Shown in pieces: positions 1 to 7,199 of a stretch of DNA of 16,459 nt. The notes beneath the pieces are model-generated. The model did no database searches. It saw only the letters and a program-made list of their open reading frames with translations, and was not told where the DNA came from. How positions within the stretch are numbered: the stretch's first letter is position 1; every line of letters starts with the position of its first letter. Made by a program: the position numbers and the translations under genes. The DNA is from Ardenticatenales bacterium (GTDB lineage: Bacteria > Chloroflexota > Anaerolineae > Promineifilales > UBA4811): assembly GCA_013139935.1 (NCBI GenBank), contig WSZX01000325.1:1-16459 (forward strand), written 5' to 3'.

Positions 1-542
1 AGTCTGGAAACGTACGCGGGGTGGCAGTTGGGGCACCCCGTGCTGTTGAGCTGAAACGTCAACTCTCGGTATCCCAGAGAGGTGTACAGGTCAAGAGCCA
101 GCAACATCACTTCCAGATCAGCCACCGGGTCCGCTGCACCAATGATCTCAGCGTTGAACTGGCTGTGCTGACGATAGCGCCCCGCCTGCGGCCGGTCATG
201 GCGGAAGATGGGGCCGATGCTATAGAGCTTCACTGGCTGTGGTCCCGCGTGCATACCATGTTCCAAATACGCCCGCACGACACCTGGTGTGAACTCGGGT
301 CGAAAGGTAATGGACTGCCCTTCTTCCTTTTCTAGCGTGTACATCTCCTTCCGGATGACAAAGTCAGACGCGTGCCCACTCCCCTTTAGGAATATCTGGG
401 AATCCTCAAAGAGAGGAGGGTCAATCCGCTGGAACCCATACTTCTGGCCCAGCTCTTCTGCGCGTTGAATCACCAGGCTCCAATAGGGCTGGTCTTCCGG
501 CAGTACATCCTGGGTCCCGTAGGCGGCACGATATCTTGGCAC
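1..542 (-). CDS. hisS: Histidyl-tRNA synthetase, N-terminal part (cut by window edge)
   Basis: Class II aminoacyl-tRNA synthetase that charges tRNA-His with histidine in the cytoplasm. About 180 N-terminal residues are present; the rest lies beyond base 1. Visible family landmarks, in order: RAAYGTQDVLPED near the N terminus, PPLFEDSQIFLKGSG, the PEFTPGVVRAY stretch, and class II motif 2 read as IFRHDRPQAGRYRQHSQFN, which holds the ATP-binding arginine. The usual motif 2 reads R-Y-E-R-P; here it is R-H-D-R-P, a mild variation. I chose GTG at 542 because it directly precedes the conserved N terminus, no other ATG, GTG or TTG lies in frame back to the promoter, and an AGGA lies 9 nt upstream. 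It is transcribed leftward from its own promoter, giving a leader of roughly 45 nt. That is too short for a T-box. Confidence 0.96.
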   Translation of the reverse strand, partial: MPRYRAAYGTQDVLPEDQPYWSLVIQRAEELGQKYGFQRIDPPLFEDSQIFLKGSGHASDFVIRKEMYTLEKEEGQSITFRPEFTPGVVRAYLEHGMHAGPQPVKLYSIGPIFRHDRPQAGRYRQHSQFNAEIIGAADPVADLEVMLLALDLYTSLGYRELTFQLNSTGCPNCHPAYVSR

Positions 543-594
543 GATCTGCTGTCCTGTCTGCGGACGCGTCGATCCCGGGTGGATAGTGGCGCGT

Positions 595-623
595 ATTATA
601 GCGGATTCAGAAACGGATGTCTA
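595..623 (-). promoter_or_regulatory. hisS promoter
   Basis: Read on the minus strand: a -35 box TAGACA (618-623, five of six consensus bases), a 17-bp spacer, and a perfect -10 TATAAT (595-600). The transcript should start near 588, about 46 nt before the hisS GTG. Confidence 0.75.
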
Positions 624-653
624 ACCGTTCACAGGCAAAGCGCAGCGAACGGT
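624..653. repeat. 7-bp inverted repeat abutting the hisS -35 box
   Basis: ACCGTTC (624-630) and GAACGGT (647-653) are a perfect inverted repeat with a 16-nt spacer. The left arm touches the -35 hexamer of the hisS promoter. It could be an operator-like site or a chance hairpin; no T-run follows on either strand, so it is not an intrinsic terminator. Confidence 0.35.
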
Positions 654-909
654 GTTCGGGGCGTCCATCACCAGCAACTGTCTGCTGGCGTGCGTGGCAC
701 TCACCAAGGCCTACCTACACCCCTGTGGAGCAGCCATCATGTTGACCAGGAGGGTAAGCAAGAAGGGCCGGCCGCGCGGGCGGGGAGAGATGTAGACGTA
801 GGATTGAGGCGCCAAACGATCCACACCCCCTCCATTTTCCCTATCGGGATCGTCAAGATCGACGCTCCTTCCCGAAGGTCCGAACGCCGGTTCGAATCTC
901 GGCCTCTTG

Positions 910-938
910 TTGCAGAATAGTAAGAGACTGGTTATAAT
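910..938 (+). promoter_or_regulatory. Response-regulator promoter
   Basis: TTGCAG (910-915), 17-bp spacer, perfect TATAAT (933-938). Transcription would start near 945, giving a leader of about 18 nt that contains the AGGAAGG ribosome binding site just before ATG 963. Confidence 0.65.
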
Positions 939-962
939 CAGTAGGTAGGTGAAAGGAAGGCG

Positions 963-1643
963 ATGTCTACTATTCTGCTGATTGACGACGACCCCGATCT
1001 ACTCACCCTTCTCAGTATGATCCTGAAGAAGGAAGGGTACCAGGTTGAGGTCGCTGAGGACGGCGAATCCGGGCTGGAAATGGCCATCCAGTTGCAGCCG
1101 GACCTGATCTTGCTGGATATTATGATGCCAGGGGTGGACGGCTGGGAGGCCTGTCGGGAGATCCGCAAGATCACCACTGCCCCCATCATCTACTTGACAG
1201 CCAAGAGAGAGGAGAGCGATATCGTCCGTGGGTTGCAGCTGGGGGCGGACGACTTCATCCCCAAGCCATTCCGCCGACACGAACTGACAGCCAGGATCGA
1301 AGCTGTGTTACGCCGCTCTCGACTGGATACACCGGATGAGGATGTCGTCTATGAAATCGGCGACTTGGTCATTGATCAGGTTCGCTGGGAGGTGCGCCGC
1401 GGGGAAGAAGCGGTTCATCTAACGCCCACCGAGTTCAATCTCTTGCTCATGTTTGCCCGGAACGCCGATCGCCCCATCTCACATCGCGAAATCCTGACAA
1501 CGGTGTGGGGAGAAAATCACGAGAGCAATCTCAACCTCCTAAAAGTGTACATCCGGCAGTTGCGGCGCAAGATCGAGGACGACCCCGATCGGCCACAACG
1601 CATCCTCACACAACGGGGGATCGGCTACCGTCTTGCATCCTAG
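963..1643 (+). CDS. OmpR/PhoB-family response regulator
   Basis: Two-component transcription factor of 226 residues: a receiver domain (about 1-120) followed by an OmpR-type winged helix (about 130-226). The receiver keeps the full phosphorylation site: acidic cluster D8-D9-D10, phospho-acceptor D52 in LLDIMMPG, switch threonine T79 and lysine K101 in FIPKPF. The DNA-binding half shows the typical LTPTEFNLLLMFARN, a recognition-helix region around NLLKVYIRQLRRKIED, and the terminal RGIGYRL wing. The start has a strong AGGAAGG at correct spacing and a TATAAT promoter upstream. No histidine kinase lies next to it, so it is an orphan regulator here and its target is unknown. It converges on the glycosidase gene with only 9 bases between the two stop codons. 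Confidence 0.95.
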   Translation: MSTILLIDDDPDLLTLLSMILKKEGYQVEVAEDGESGLEMAIQLQPDLILLDIMMPGVDGWEACREIRKITTAPIIYLTAKREESDIVRGLQLGADDFIPKPFRRHELTARIEAVLRRSRLDTPDEDVVYEIGDLVIDQVRWEVRRGEEAVHLTPTEFNLLLMFARNADRPISHREILTTVWGENHESNLNLLKVYIRQLRRKIEDDPDRPQRILTQRGIGYRLAS

Positions 1644-1652
1644 AGACGCCAG

Positions 1653-2924
1653 CTACCTGGGACCACGATAGAAAAGACCCCATACGAGCGGGTTGATATA
1701 CCCATCAACGCGGAACAGAGCCTGATACTCGAAAGAGGAATCCCAGCTTCCTCCGATCTCGTTCCCCAGCAGCCAGTAAGTGTGGCAGAAGAAATACTTT
1801 TCGCGTTGAGACAGGTAGCGGTACTCTGCGCTTACATGCCGGAATTGCTCGCCGATATCACCATAGTGTCCGGCTTCCGTTCCCAGGATGGGGAGCGAAC
1901 GGCCCAGCTCTTCCACTACGATCTGGTCATAGAGACGGAAGCGCAGGAATCCCTTGGTGCTGTTCACAGACTGATAGTTGGCATAGTTGTGAACGGAGAT
2001 CCATCCCTGGTTGAGCAGGTGATCTTGGCGGCGGCGCTTGAGCGCTTGCAGCGCGCCGCGAAAGTATGCCAGGTCATCATACTCACCACCGGGGCTGAGG
2101 GACCCAAAGCCGGGGAGCCCGCCGCTGGCTACTACCACGCGGGCCGCTGGCGCCCAGTTCGCAGCGTACCAGTCCGGATTGGGCTCCCGCCCCGCGCCTT
2201 CCGCATAGAGGTTAGGCTCGTTGTAGAGCTGGAAATAGTAGACACCCATGCCACGGTAATGGCGCACGGCCGCTCCCAGAGCCGGGCCATATGGGACTAT
2301 TCCGTGTGTATAGAGCCTCATTACCGGCACAATCCCGGCGCGGACTAGACGCTGCACCAGGTAGTCATTCCGGCCGACATCGGTGCCATCGTTCAGAAAA
2401 ACCAGCCAGCGGATATGCATCCGCTGCAACTCCACCACGAAACGATCGATGGTCTGGACGTCCTGCTCGTAGGTGCTGAACCAGTGCATCCCCCAACCAT
2501 TATCACTGAACGGCCGGGGGTACCGGTCCAACGACCAGACTTCGTCCATCGCGATGGTCGGCCACGGCGTAGGGGTTGCGGTCGGCGTGGACGTCACAGA
2601 CGGCACGGGCGTATCAGAAGGGGTGGCGGTGCTGGTGGGAGTCCGAGTGGGCGCAGTAGGAGTAGCAGTGCGCTGGTAAGGCGTAGGGGTGGGCGGCGAG
2701 AGAGCAGGTGTGAGAGTGAACCGTGGGGGTGGCGTGTGGGTCCAGGTCGGAGGGATCTGCCCAGTGTCGTTATCCGGCCGCTGACCAGGATTAACCTGCG
2801 GCGCAGGCCAGGCAGCAGTCGGAATCAGTGTGGCAACAGGGGAGGATCCCGCATTGCAGTCGGACATCTGAACGACGAGCCAGATCAACAAGATGTAGAC
2901 GAATCTCTGATTCCAGCGCCACAT
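1653..2924 (-). CDS. Exported glycoside hydrolase-like protein (clan GH-A fold) with Thr/Pro linker
   Basis: Predicted extracellular (beta/alpha)8 glycosidase of 423 residues. Residues 1-20 form a basic head and a hydrophobic stretch (FVYILLIWLVV), a signal peptide or anchor; C23 follows it but D22 does not fit a lipobox. Residues about 56-122 are a low-complexity Thr/Pro/Ser linker of a kind common in Chloroflexota surface proteins. The catalytic domain (about 125-423) has YFQLYNEPNLY with candidate acid/base E236 and ILGTEAGHYG with candidate nucleophile E350, both at the ends of predicted beta strands, as in clan GH-A. I cannot assign a GH family or substrate. The reading frame is open 57 codons upstream, but I chose ATG 2924 because it directly precedes the signal sequence. 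It has no Shine-Dalgarno, and a -10-like box ends 8 nt upstream, so a leaderless message is possible. Confidence 0.75.
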   Translation of the reverse strand: MWRWNQRFVYILLIWLVVQMSDCNAGSSPVATLIPTAAWPAPQVNPGQRPDNDTGQIPPTWTHTPPPRFTLTPALSPPTPTPYQRTATPTAPTRTPTSTATPSDTPVPSVTSTPTATPTPWPTIAMDEVWSLDRYPRPFSDNGWGMHWFSTYEQDVQTIDRFVVELQRMHIRWLVFLNDGTDVGRNDYLVQRLVRAGIVPVMRLYTHGIVPYGPALGAAVRHYRGMGVYYFQLYNEPNLYAEGAGREPNPDWYAANWAPAARVVVASGGLPGFGSLSPGGEYDDLAYFRGALQALKRRRQDHLLNQGWISVHNYANYQSVNSTKGFLRFRLYDQIVVEELGRSLPILGTEAGHYGDIGEQFRHVSAEYRYLSQREKYFFCHTYWLLGNEIGGSWDSSFEYQALFRVDGYINPLVWGLFYRGPR

Positions 2925-2932
2925 ATGCCAGG

Positions 2933-2960
2933 ATTGTATCCCAACTCGACCCCCATGCAA
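2933..2960 (-). promoter_or_regulatory. Probable promoter of the glycosidase, leaderless type
   Basis: On the minus strand: TTGCAT (2955-2960), 16-bp spacer, TACAAT (2933-2938). The -10 box ends only 8 nt before ATG 2924, so transcription should begin at or within a base or two of the start codon. Confidence 0.5.
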
Positions 2961-3154
2961 CGGAAACCGTCTGAGGTTCGGACGCGAATTCAGACACCCG
3001 GGAAAGAGTGCCGTGCCGTTGACACACCTCGTCGGCCACGAGAGAGAGACGATGAGTGTGGGCCGCAATGCGAGCCACGCTCCTGCTGACGGCACTTACG
3101 TGGGCCGAATTCATATCCGCGGCTCAGGAACAGTGGGCTCATTTGGACGTTTGT

Positions 3155-3163
3155 TGGTATAAT
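3155..3163 (+). promoter_or_regulatory. Extended -10 promoter of the REC-cyclase gene
   Basis: TGG followed directly by TATAAT (3158-3163) matches the TGnTATAAT extended -10 pattern. No good -35 box sits 17 bp upstream, which is typical of extended -10 promoters. The expected leader is about 45 nt. Confidence 0.6.
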
Positions 3164-3214
3164 CGGCTGCATCAGTGAATTCACTCTGTGCCAGGATCGA
3201 CAAGGCGCTCCATC

Positions 3215-5185
3215 ATGATGAACTCAACTGATCGTCCCAAGCGCATTCTGATTGCCGAAGACGACCCTTCCATCTCCCACCTGCTATCCATGCAGCTTGA
3301 AGCAGACGGATACGAGATCATTCTGGTAAGCGATGGAGCGGCCGCCTGGGAGCTACTGCAACAATCCGAATCGCCGGACCTGGTGGTCCTAGACGTCCTC
3401 ATGCCCAAGATGAACGGCTTTGAGGTCTGCCGGCGCATCCGCGCCACTCCGGCAATCGCCACTCTTCCGATTGTCATCCTAACTGCCTTGCAGGACACCC
3501 CCAGCCGACTCGAGGGACTGGAAGCTGGCGCTAACGACTTTCTGGGCAAACCATGGAACAAAGAAGAGTTATACGCCCGCATCCGAACACTCTTGCGGCT
3601 GAAGGATGTGCAGGACGCACTACGAATACAGCATGGGCGGTTGCGATTGCTGTATGACATAAGCCAGGAACTGAGCGCTTACCTGGACCTGGACCAGATG
3701 CTCTCACTGATGTTGACTCGATCCGCGCAAGCTGTGGAGGCGCCCAGGGGCAGCATCGTCCTGTTGGCAGGACACCGGGCCCGGCGCAAGATCCAAATGA
3801 ATGAGCAGCTCAAACCGGAGATCGTCACTCCCCCCGCAATGAATTCGATCGAAAAGATGGTTGCGTCCGGGCTCCTCAAGCTCCGCCGGCCGCTGTTGGT
3901 GGCAGACACGGCCGGAAACGGGGCGCCTCGGCGGTTGGAGGCCATCCGGTCGTTGGTAGCCACCCCCTTTGTGCTCAAGGCGCAGATACAGGGGTTTATG
4001 ATGCTTCTGCACCCCGAGCCCGGATGGTTCGACCAGGAGAGCCTGGAGTTCCTCAATTCAATTGCCGGCCAGGCCACCATCACGATAGAGAACGCCGAGC
4101 TATTTGAGCGCGTGCAGGAGGAGAGGCAGAGGTTTGCAGCCCTGATATCCAGCATGGATGATGCGGTGATCGCAACCAGCAAGGTGCAACGCATCGTCCT
4201 GGCCAACCCGGCCGGCGCCCAACTGCTTGGCCGCCAGGAAGCGGACCTGAAGGGCGAGCCCTTGGCAGAGAACCTTCCAGACGGTGCGCTTCTTGCCCTT
4301 TTTGCCAGAGTAGCCCAAGAAGACCGGTCGCTGGCCTCGGAAATCAGTTGGGATGACGACACGACGTTCTACGCCACGGTGTCCCCTGTGGGAGGTATGG
4401 GGCAGGTCGCTGTAGTCCAGGACATCACCGAACTGAAAGCGCTCCAGGCGGTGCAACTGGCGGTCGAGAAAGAAAAGACGGCCCGCGTCCGGGCGACCTT
4501 TGAGAGATACATGAGCCCCGAGTTGGTGGACCGAGCACTGTCCGAGGAGAGGGGACTGATGGAAAAGAGGGAGCGTCGCCGGGCAGCCGTCCTCTTTGCC
4601 GATATCCGTGGCTTTACCCGACTCACCGCCCGCCTTTCTCCGGACGAGGTAGTCACGATCCTTAACGAGTTCTTTACCGTCATGACTGGGATCGCTTACT
4701 CTTATCACGGCACGATATTCGACATTGCCGGCGATGAGTTGATGGTTGGTTTTGGCGTTCCATTTGAATTGAGCGACCCGATAGGATGCGCCATGCAGGC
4801 AGGAATCGAGATGCAGACGGTTTTCTCTGGCCTGGCGGAAAAGTGGTGGCGAATCTATGGCGATAGACGGGCGGGGATGGGCATCGGGATTGACTATGGC
4901 GAGGTAATCGTAGGGAACGTCGGGTCGCCATCCCGGATGAACTATGCCCTGGTTGGCCTGTCGGTCAACACGGCGCATGCGCTGGTGGCAGCAGCCTCTG
5001 ACGGCGACGTCCGCTTTTCTGAGGTGGTGATGGACAGGTTCCATACTCGGGACCTGAAATACCCTATCACCCCCATCACCGGGGTTCAGCTCAAAGGGCG
5101 CGACAAGCCAGAGACCGTGTACTGCATGTCGATTGGGAGGCCGGCCAATCCCGCGACCAACGGTACTCGCGACGCCGCTAGCTAG
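3215..5185 (+). CDS. REC-GAF-PAS-class III nucleotidyl cyclase with degenerate active site
   Basis: Cytoplasmic signalling protein of 656 residues. Order of domains: receiver (about 8-125; D16/D17, phospho-acceptor D60 in VVLDVLMPKMNG, T90, K112 in FLGKPW); a linker helix; GAF (about 145-300); PAS (about 315-425, with VLANPAGAQLLGR); a coiled linker ending in FERYMSPELVD; and a class III cyclase homology domain (about 455-640). Both metal-binding aspartates are present (D463 in LFADIRGFT; D507 in AGDELMVGF). By alignment in my head to canonical class III cyclases, the substrate-selecting lysine is D503 (TIFDIAGD), the second selector Asp/Thr is L582, and the transition-state arginine is A589, while the partner asparagine N585 remains. 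The protein may therefore be inactive or have unusual chemistry. The frame extends back to GTG 3188, but AAGG at 3202-3205 favours ATG 3215 (ATG 3218 is the alternative). comM follows 85 nt downstream. Confidence 0.9.
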   Translation: MMNSTDRPKRILIAEDDPSISHLLSMQLEADGYEIILVSDGAAAWELLQQSESPDLVVLDVLMPKMNGFEVCRRIRATPAIATLPIVILTALQDTPSRLEGLEAGANDFLGKPWNKEELYARIRTLLRLKDVQDALRIQHGRLRLLYDISQELSAYLDLDQMLSLMLTRSAQAVEAPRGSIVLLAGHRARRKIQMNEQLKPEIVTPPAMNSIEKMVASGLLKLRRPLLVADTAGNGAPRRLEAIRSLVATPFVLKAQIQGFMMLLHPEPGWFDQESLEFLNSIAGQATITIENAELFERVQEERQRFAALISSMDDAVIATSKVQRIVLANPAGAQLLGRQEADLKGEPLAENLPDGALLALFARVAQEDRSLASEISWDDDTTFYATVSPVGGMGQVAVVQDITELKALQAVQLAVEKEKTARVRATFERYMSPELVDRALSEERGLMEKRERRRAAVLFADIRGFTRLTARLSPDEVVTILNEFFTVMTGIAYSYHGTIFDIAGDELMVGFGVPFELSDPIGCAMQAGIEMQTVFSGLAEKWWRIYGDRRAGMGIGIDYGEVIVGNVGSPSRMNYALVGLSVNTAHALVAAASDGDVRFSEVVMDRFHTRDLKYPITPITGVQLKGRDKPETVYCMSIGRPANPATNGTRDAAS

Positions 5186-5270
5186 CTGGTGCACCAAGCA
5201 CGGGGCGACCAGCAGCGGGCCACAGGCAGCCAAAACAAGAGACAGAAACCTTTCCGTCCCCAGGAGGGCC

Positions 5271-6782
5271 ATGCTAGCCAAAGTAACCAGTTGCGCTGTG
5301 ATTGGGCTGGACGCGACACCGATTGAGGTTGAGGTGGACACTGCTCGCGGCCTGTTCAGCCTGACGGTGGTGGGACTGCCAGATGCTGCGGTGCAGGAAT
5401 CCCGCGAGCGGGTACGGGCCGCAATTGTCAACAGCGGCTTTTACTTTCCCAACAAACGACTGACTGTCAACCTAGCTCCGGCCAGTATCCGCAAGACCGG
5501 GCCCATCTACGATCTGCCCATAGCATTGGGAATTCTGGCCGCGACCGAGCAAATACCACCCACATCGCTGGACAATGCCCTTGTGGTAGGCGAGCTTTCG
5601 CTAGACGGCAGCACGCGCCACGTCACCGGTGTGCTGCCCATGGCGGCGATGGCGCGGGAAGAAGAGATGAGCATCTTTTACGTGCCAGCCGCCGATGCGG
5701 CTGAGGCCGCACTCATCCCCGGTCTCGACGTCATCCCGGTGGAGGACGTCACGGAGTTAATTCACCACCTGAACGGGCTCGTTTCTCTCACTCCCCACAT
5801 ACACCAAGTGGACCTGGAGCAAGAACCAATCGTGACCACCGATTTCGCTCATGTCAAGGGTCAGGAGCACGTCAAGCGGGCGCTAGAGGTGGCAGCGGCA
5901 GGTTCGCACAATATCATCATGAGCGGGCCTCCGGGCTCGGGCAAGACGATGCTCGCGCGGGCTTTGCCAGCCATCCTTCCTCGACCCACCATAGAGGAGG
6001 CGCTGGACATCACCCGCATCTATAGCATCTGCAATATGCTGCCATCAGGCACACCCCTGGTCCACACCCGGCCGTTCCGCGCGCCCCATCACACGGTCAG
6101 CCACGCCGGGTTGGTTGGCGGTGGTTCCATCCCCCGGCCGGGCGAGATTTCGCTCGCTCATCGGGGCGTGCTCTTTCTGGATGAGCTACCCGAATTCAAC
6201 AGCCGGGCTCTGGAGGTGCTGCGCCAACCGCTTGAGGATAGGGTGGTAACCATCAGCCGGGCCAGCGGCGCGCTGACTTTCCCGGCGAACTTTATGCTGG
6301 TGGGAGCCCGAAATCCCTGCCCTTGCGGTCACTATGGCGACCCTACCCGCGATTGCACGTGCAGCATGAGTGCCATCACCCGCTATCAGAAACGAATTTC
6401 CGGCCCTCTGCTGGACCGGATCGACATCCACATTGAGGTCCCCCGAGTCGAGTACGACAAATTGACAGACGAGCGAGCCGGGGAGCCCTCGGCCACCATC
6501 CAGGCGCGGGTAGAGGCGGCGCGTGAGCGGCAGCGCGAACGACTTGCCGGAAGTGACCTGACCTGCAACGCAGACATGGGGCCGGCCGAGATTGAAAAGT
6601 ACTGCCGGTTGGACGATACCGGGAAACAACTGATGCGCTCTGCGATGCAGCAACTGGCTATCACTGCCCGCGCCTTTCATCGCATCCTCAAATTATCCCG
6701 CAGCATCGCCGACTTGGCCGGAGTCGATGACATCCAGCCCGCTCACCTGGCCGAGGCCATCCAATACCGGCCGCGATTGTAG
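5271..6782 (+). CDS. comM: ComM/YifB family AAA+ ATPase (Mg-chelatase-like)
   Basis: 503 residues, the normal length for this family. ComM proteins are hexameric helicases that promote branch migration during natural transformation where studied; in other lineages the role is uncertain. The N-terminal ChlI/Lon-like domain (about 1-175) begins MLAKVTSCAVIGLDATPIEV and contains VVGLPDAAVQESRERVRAAI. The AAA+ domain has Walker A GPPGSGKT (219-226) and Walker B VLFLDEL (300-306). The family's cysteine-rich insert reads NPCPCGHYGDPTRDCTC (C350, C352, C362, C364), likely a metal-binding loop. The C-terminal Mg_chelatase_C region ends the protein. The frame continues upstream into the cyclase gene, but ATG 5271 gives the conserved N terminus and has AGGAGG at 5262-5267, an unusually short 3-nt spacing. 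It may be cotranscribed with the cyclase. Confidence 0.94.
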   Translation: MLAKVTSCAVIGLDATPIEVEVDTARGLFSLTVVGLPDAAVQESRERVRAAIVNSGFYFPNKRLTVNLAPASIRKTGPIYDLPIALGILAATEQIPPTSLDNALVVGELSLDGSTRHVTGVLPMAAMAREEEMSIFYVPAADAAEAALIPGLDVIPVEDVTELIHHLNGLVSLTPHIHQVDLEQEPIVTTDFAHVKGQEHVKRALEVAAAGSHNIIMSGPPGSGKTMLARALPAILPRPTIEEALDITRIYSICNMLPSGTPLVHTRPFRAPHHTVSHAGLVGGGSIPRPGEISLAHRGVLFLDELPEFNSRALEVLRQPLEDRVVTISRASGALTFPANFMLVGARNPCPCGHYGDPTRDCTCSMSAITRYQKRISGPLLDRIDIHIEVPRVEYDKLTDERAGEPSATIQARVEAARERQRERLAGSDLTCNADMGPAEIEKYCRLDDTGKQLMRSAMQQLAITARAFHRILKLSRSIADLAGVDDIQPAHLAEAIQYRPRL

Positions 6783-7067
6783 TGACGGCCGCCCGTCGTT
6801 GACGCTCCAGCCATTCTTGAGACACACGATATCCCGGGCCGCTACAGACACCTGATCACTGGCCTCCCCGCGGACGCGCCGGCCGAGGTTGGGATGGCCT
6901 CTCTTCCTCGTGCACCGGCCGGACGGGACCACGTCTCGTCTAGAACGCCGACGCGCAGGCCCAGAGCTGTCTCAGGTTCCTGCATCTCCAGAGTGGCTCA
7001 ACCCGCTTGCCAGTGTGCGTCCCCTGAGGCAGCCCGCCCGGTTTCCGGTACCCTGCCTATCCGTCGG
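6783..7067. other. Non-coding gap between convergent comM and the permease/ARH/lipoprotein operon
   Basis: About 285 bases between two convergent units. Directly after the comM stop lies a small GACGG-CCGC-CCGTC hairpin (about 6785-6798) without a T-run. A larger imperfect inverted repeat, CCGGCCGAGG (6879-6888) with CCTC (6906-6909) and GGCCGG (6917-6922), may help end transcription from either side. No coding signal was recognised. Confidence 0.4.
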
Positions 7068-7199
7068 CTATGGAAGACGCGGGGTGATGCTCTTGAAGAG
7101 GTCGCCCAAGATCTTGCTGACGTCTTCCAGCGGTTGGCATCCGCCGACCAGGGAGAGGGTCACCAAGACCCAGAGCAGTTGTCCCCTGATGAATCTCAC
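7068..7199 (-). CDS. 43-residue predicted lipoprotein, translationally coupled to ADP-ribosylglycohydrolase
   Basis: Small gene below usual length cut-offs. It starts with GTG at 7199, which overlaps the TGA of the upstream glycohydrolase gene (GTGA, 4 bp), and AAGGAG lies 8 nt upstream inside that gene: an excellent coupling arrangement. The 43-residue product has a basic head (VRFIRG), a hydrophobic core (QLLWVLVTLSL) and a lipobox ending VGG-C21, then a short mature part CQPLEDVSKILGDLFKSITPRLP. In the lipoprotein pathway the cysteine would be lipidated and become the N terminus, leaving a membrane-tethered peptide of 23 residues with an amphipathic-looking helix. I do not recognise a family. 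Function might relate to the two upstream proteins. The case rests on the coupling, Shine-Dalgarno and lipobox together; no homologue was checked. Confidence 0.7.
   Translation of the reverse strand: MRFIRGQLLWVLVTLSLVGGCQPLEDVSKILGDLFKSITPRLP

Larger units (their letters stand above)
543..962. other. Divergent intergenic region between hisS and the response regulator
   Basis: About 420 bases between two divergent genes. It contains the hisS promoter (595-623), an inverted repeat just upstream of that promoter (624-653), and the response-regulator promoter (910-938). The part from about 655 to 905 shows no convincing gene, RNA or terminator. A GGTTCGAATCT string near 890 recalls a tRNA T-loop, but the flanking stem does not pair and no acceptor or anticodon arm can be built. 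Confidence 0.6.

Noticed and set aside
840..912. tRNA-like GGTTCGAATCT string
   Set aside because: The bases beside the loop do not form a five-pair T stem, and no D-arm, anticodon arm or acceptor stem can be built around it.
465..920. 151-residue plus-strand frame from inside hisS to the response-regulator promoter
   Set aside because: It starts antisense to hisS, crosses the hisS promoter and shows no domain or ribosome site.
1641..1655. Terminator between the convergent response regulator and glycosidase
   Set aside because: Only 9 bases separate the stop codons, and no hairpin with a T-run was found there on either strand.
2415..3089. 224-residue plus-strand frame rich in Arg and Gly
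   Set aside because: It is the antisense image of the Thr/Pro linker and N terminus of the glycosidase; the composition is explained by that.
4100..5431. 443-residue minus-strand frame
   Set aside because: Antisense to the cyclase gene, whose domains are clear; the frame shows no recognisable motif.
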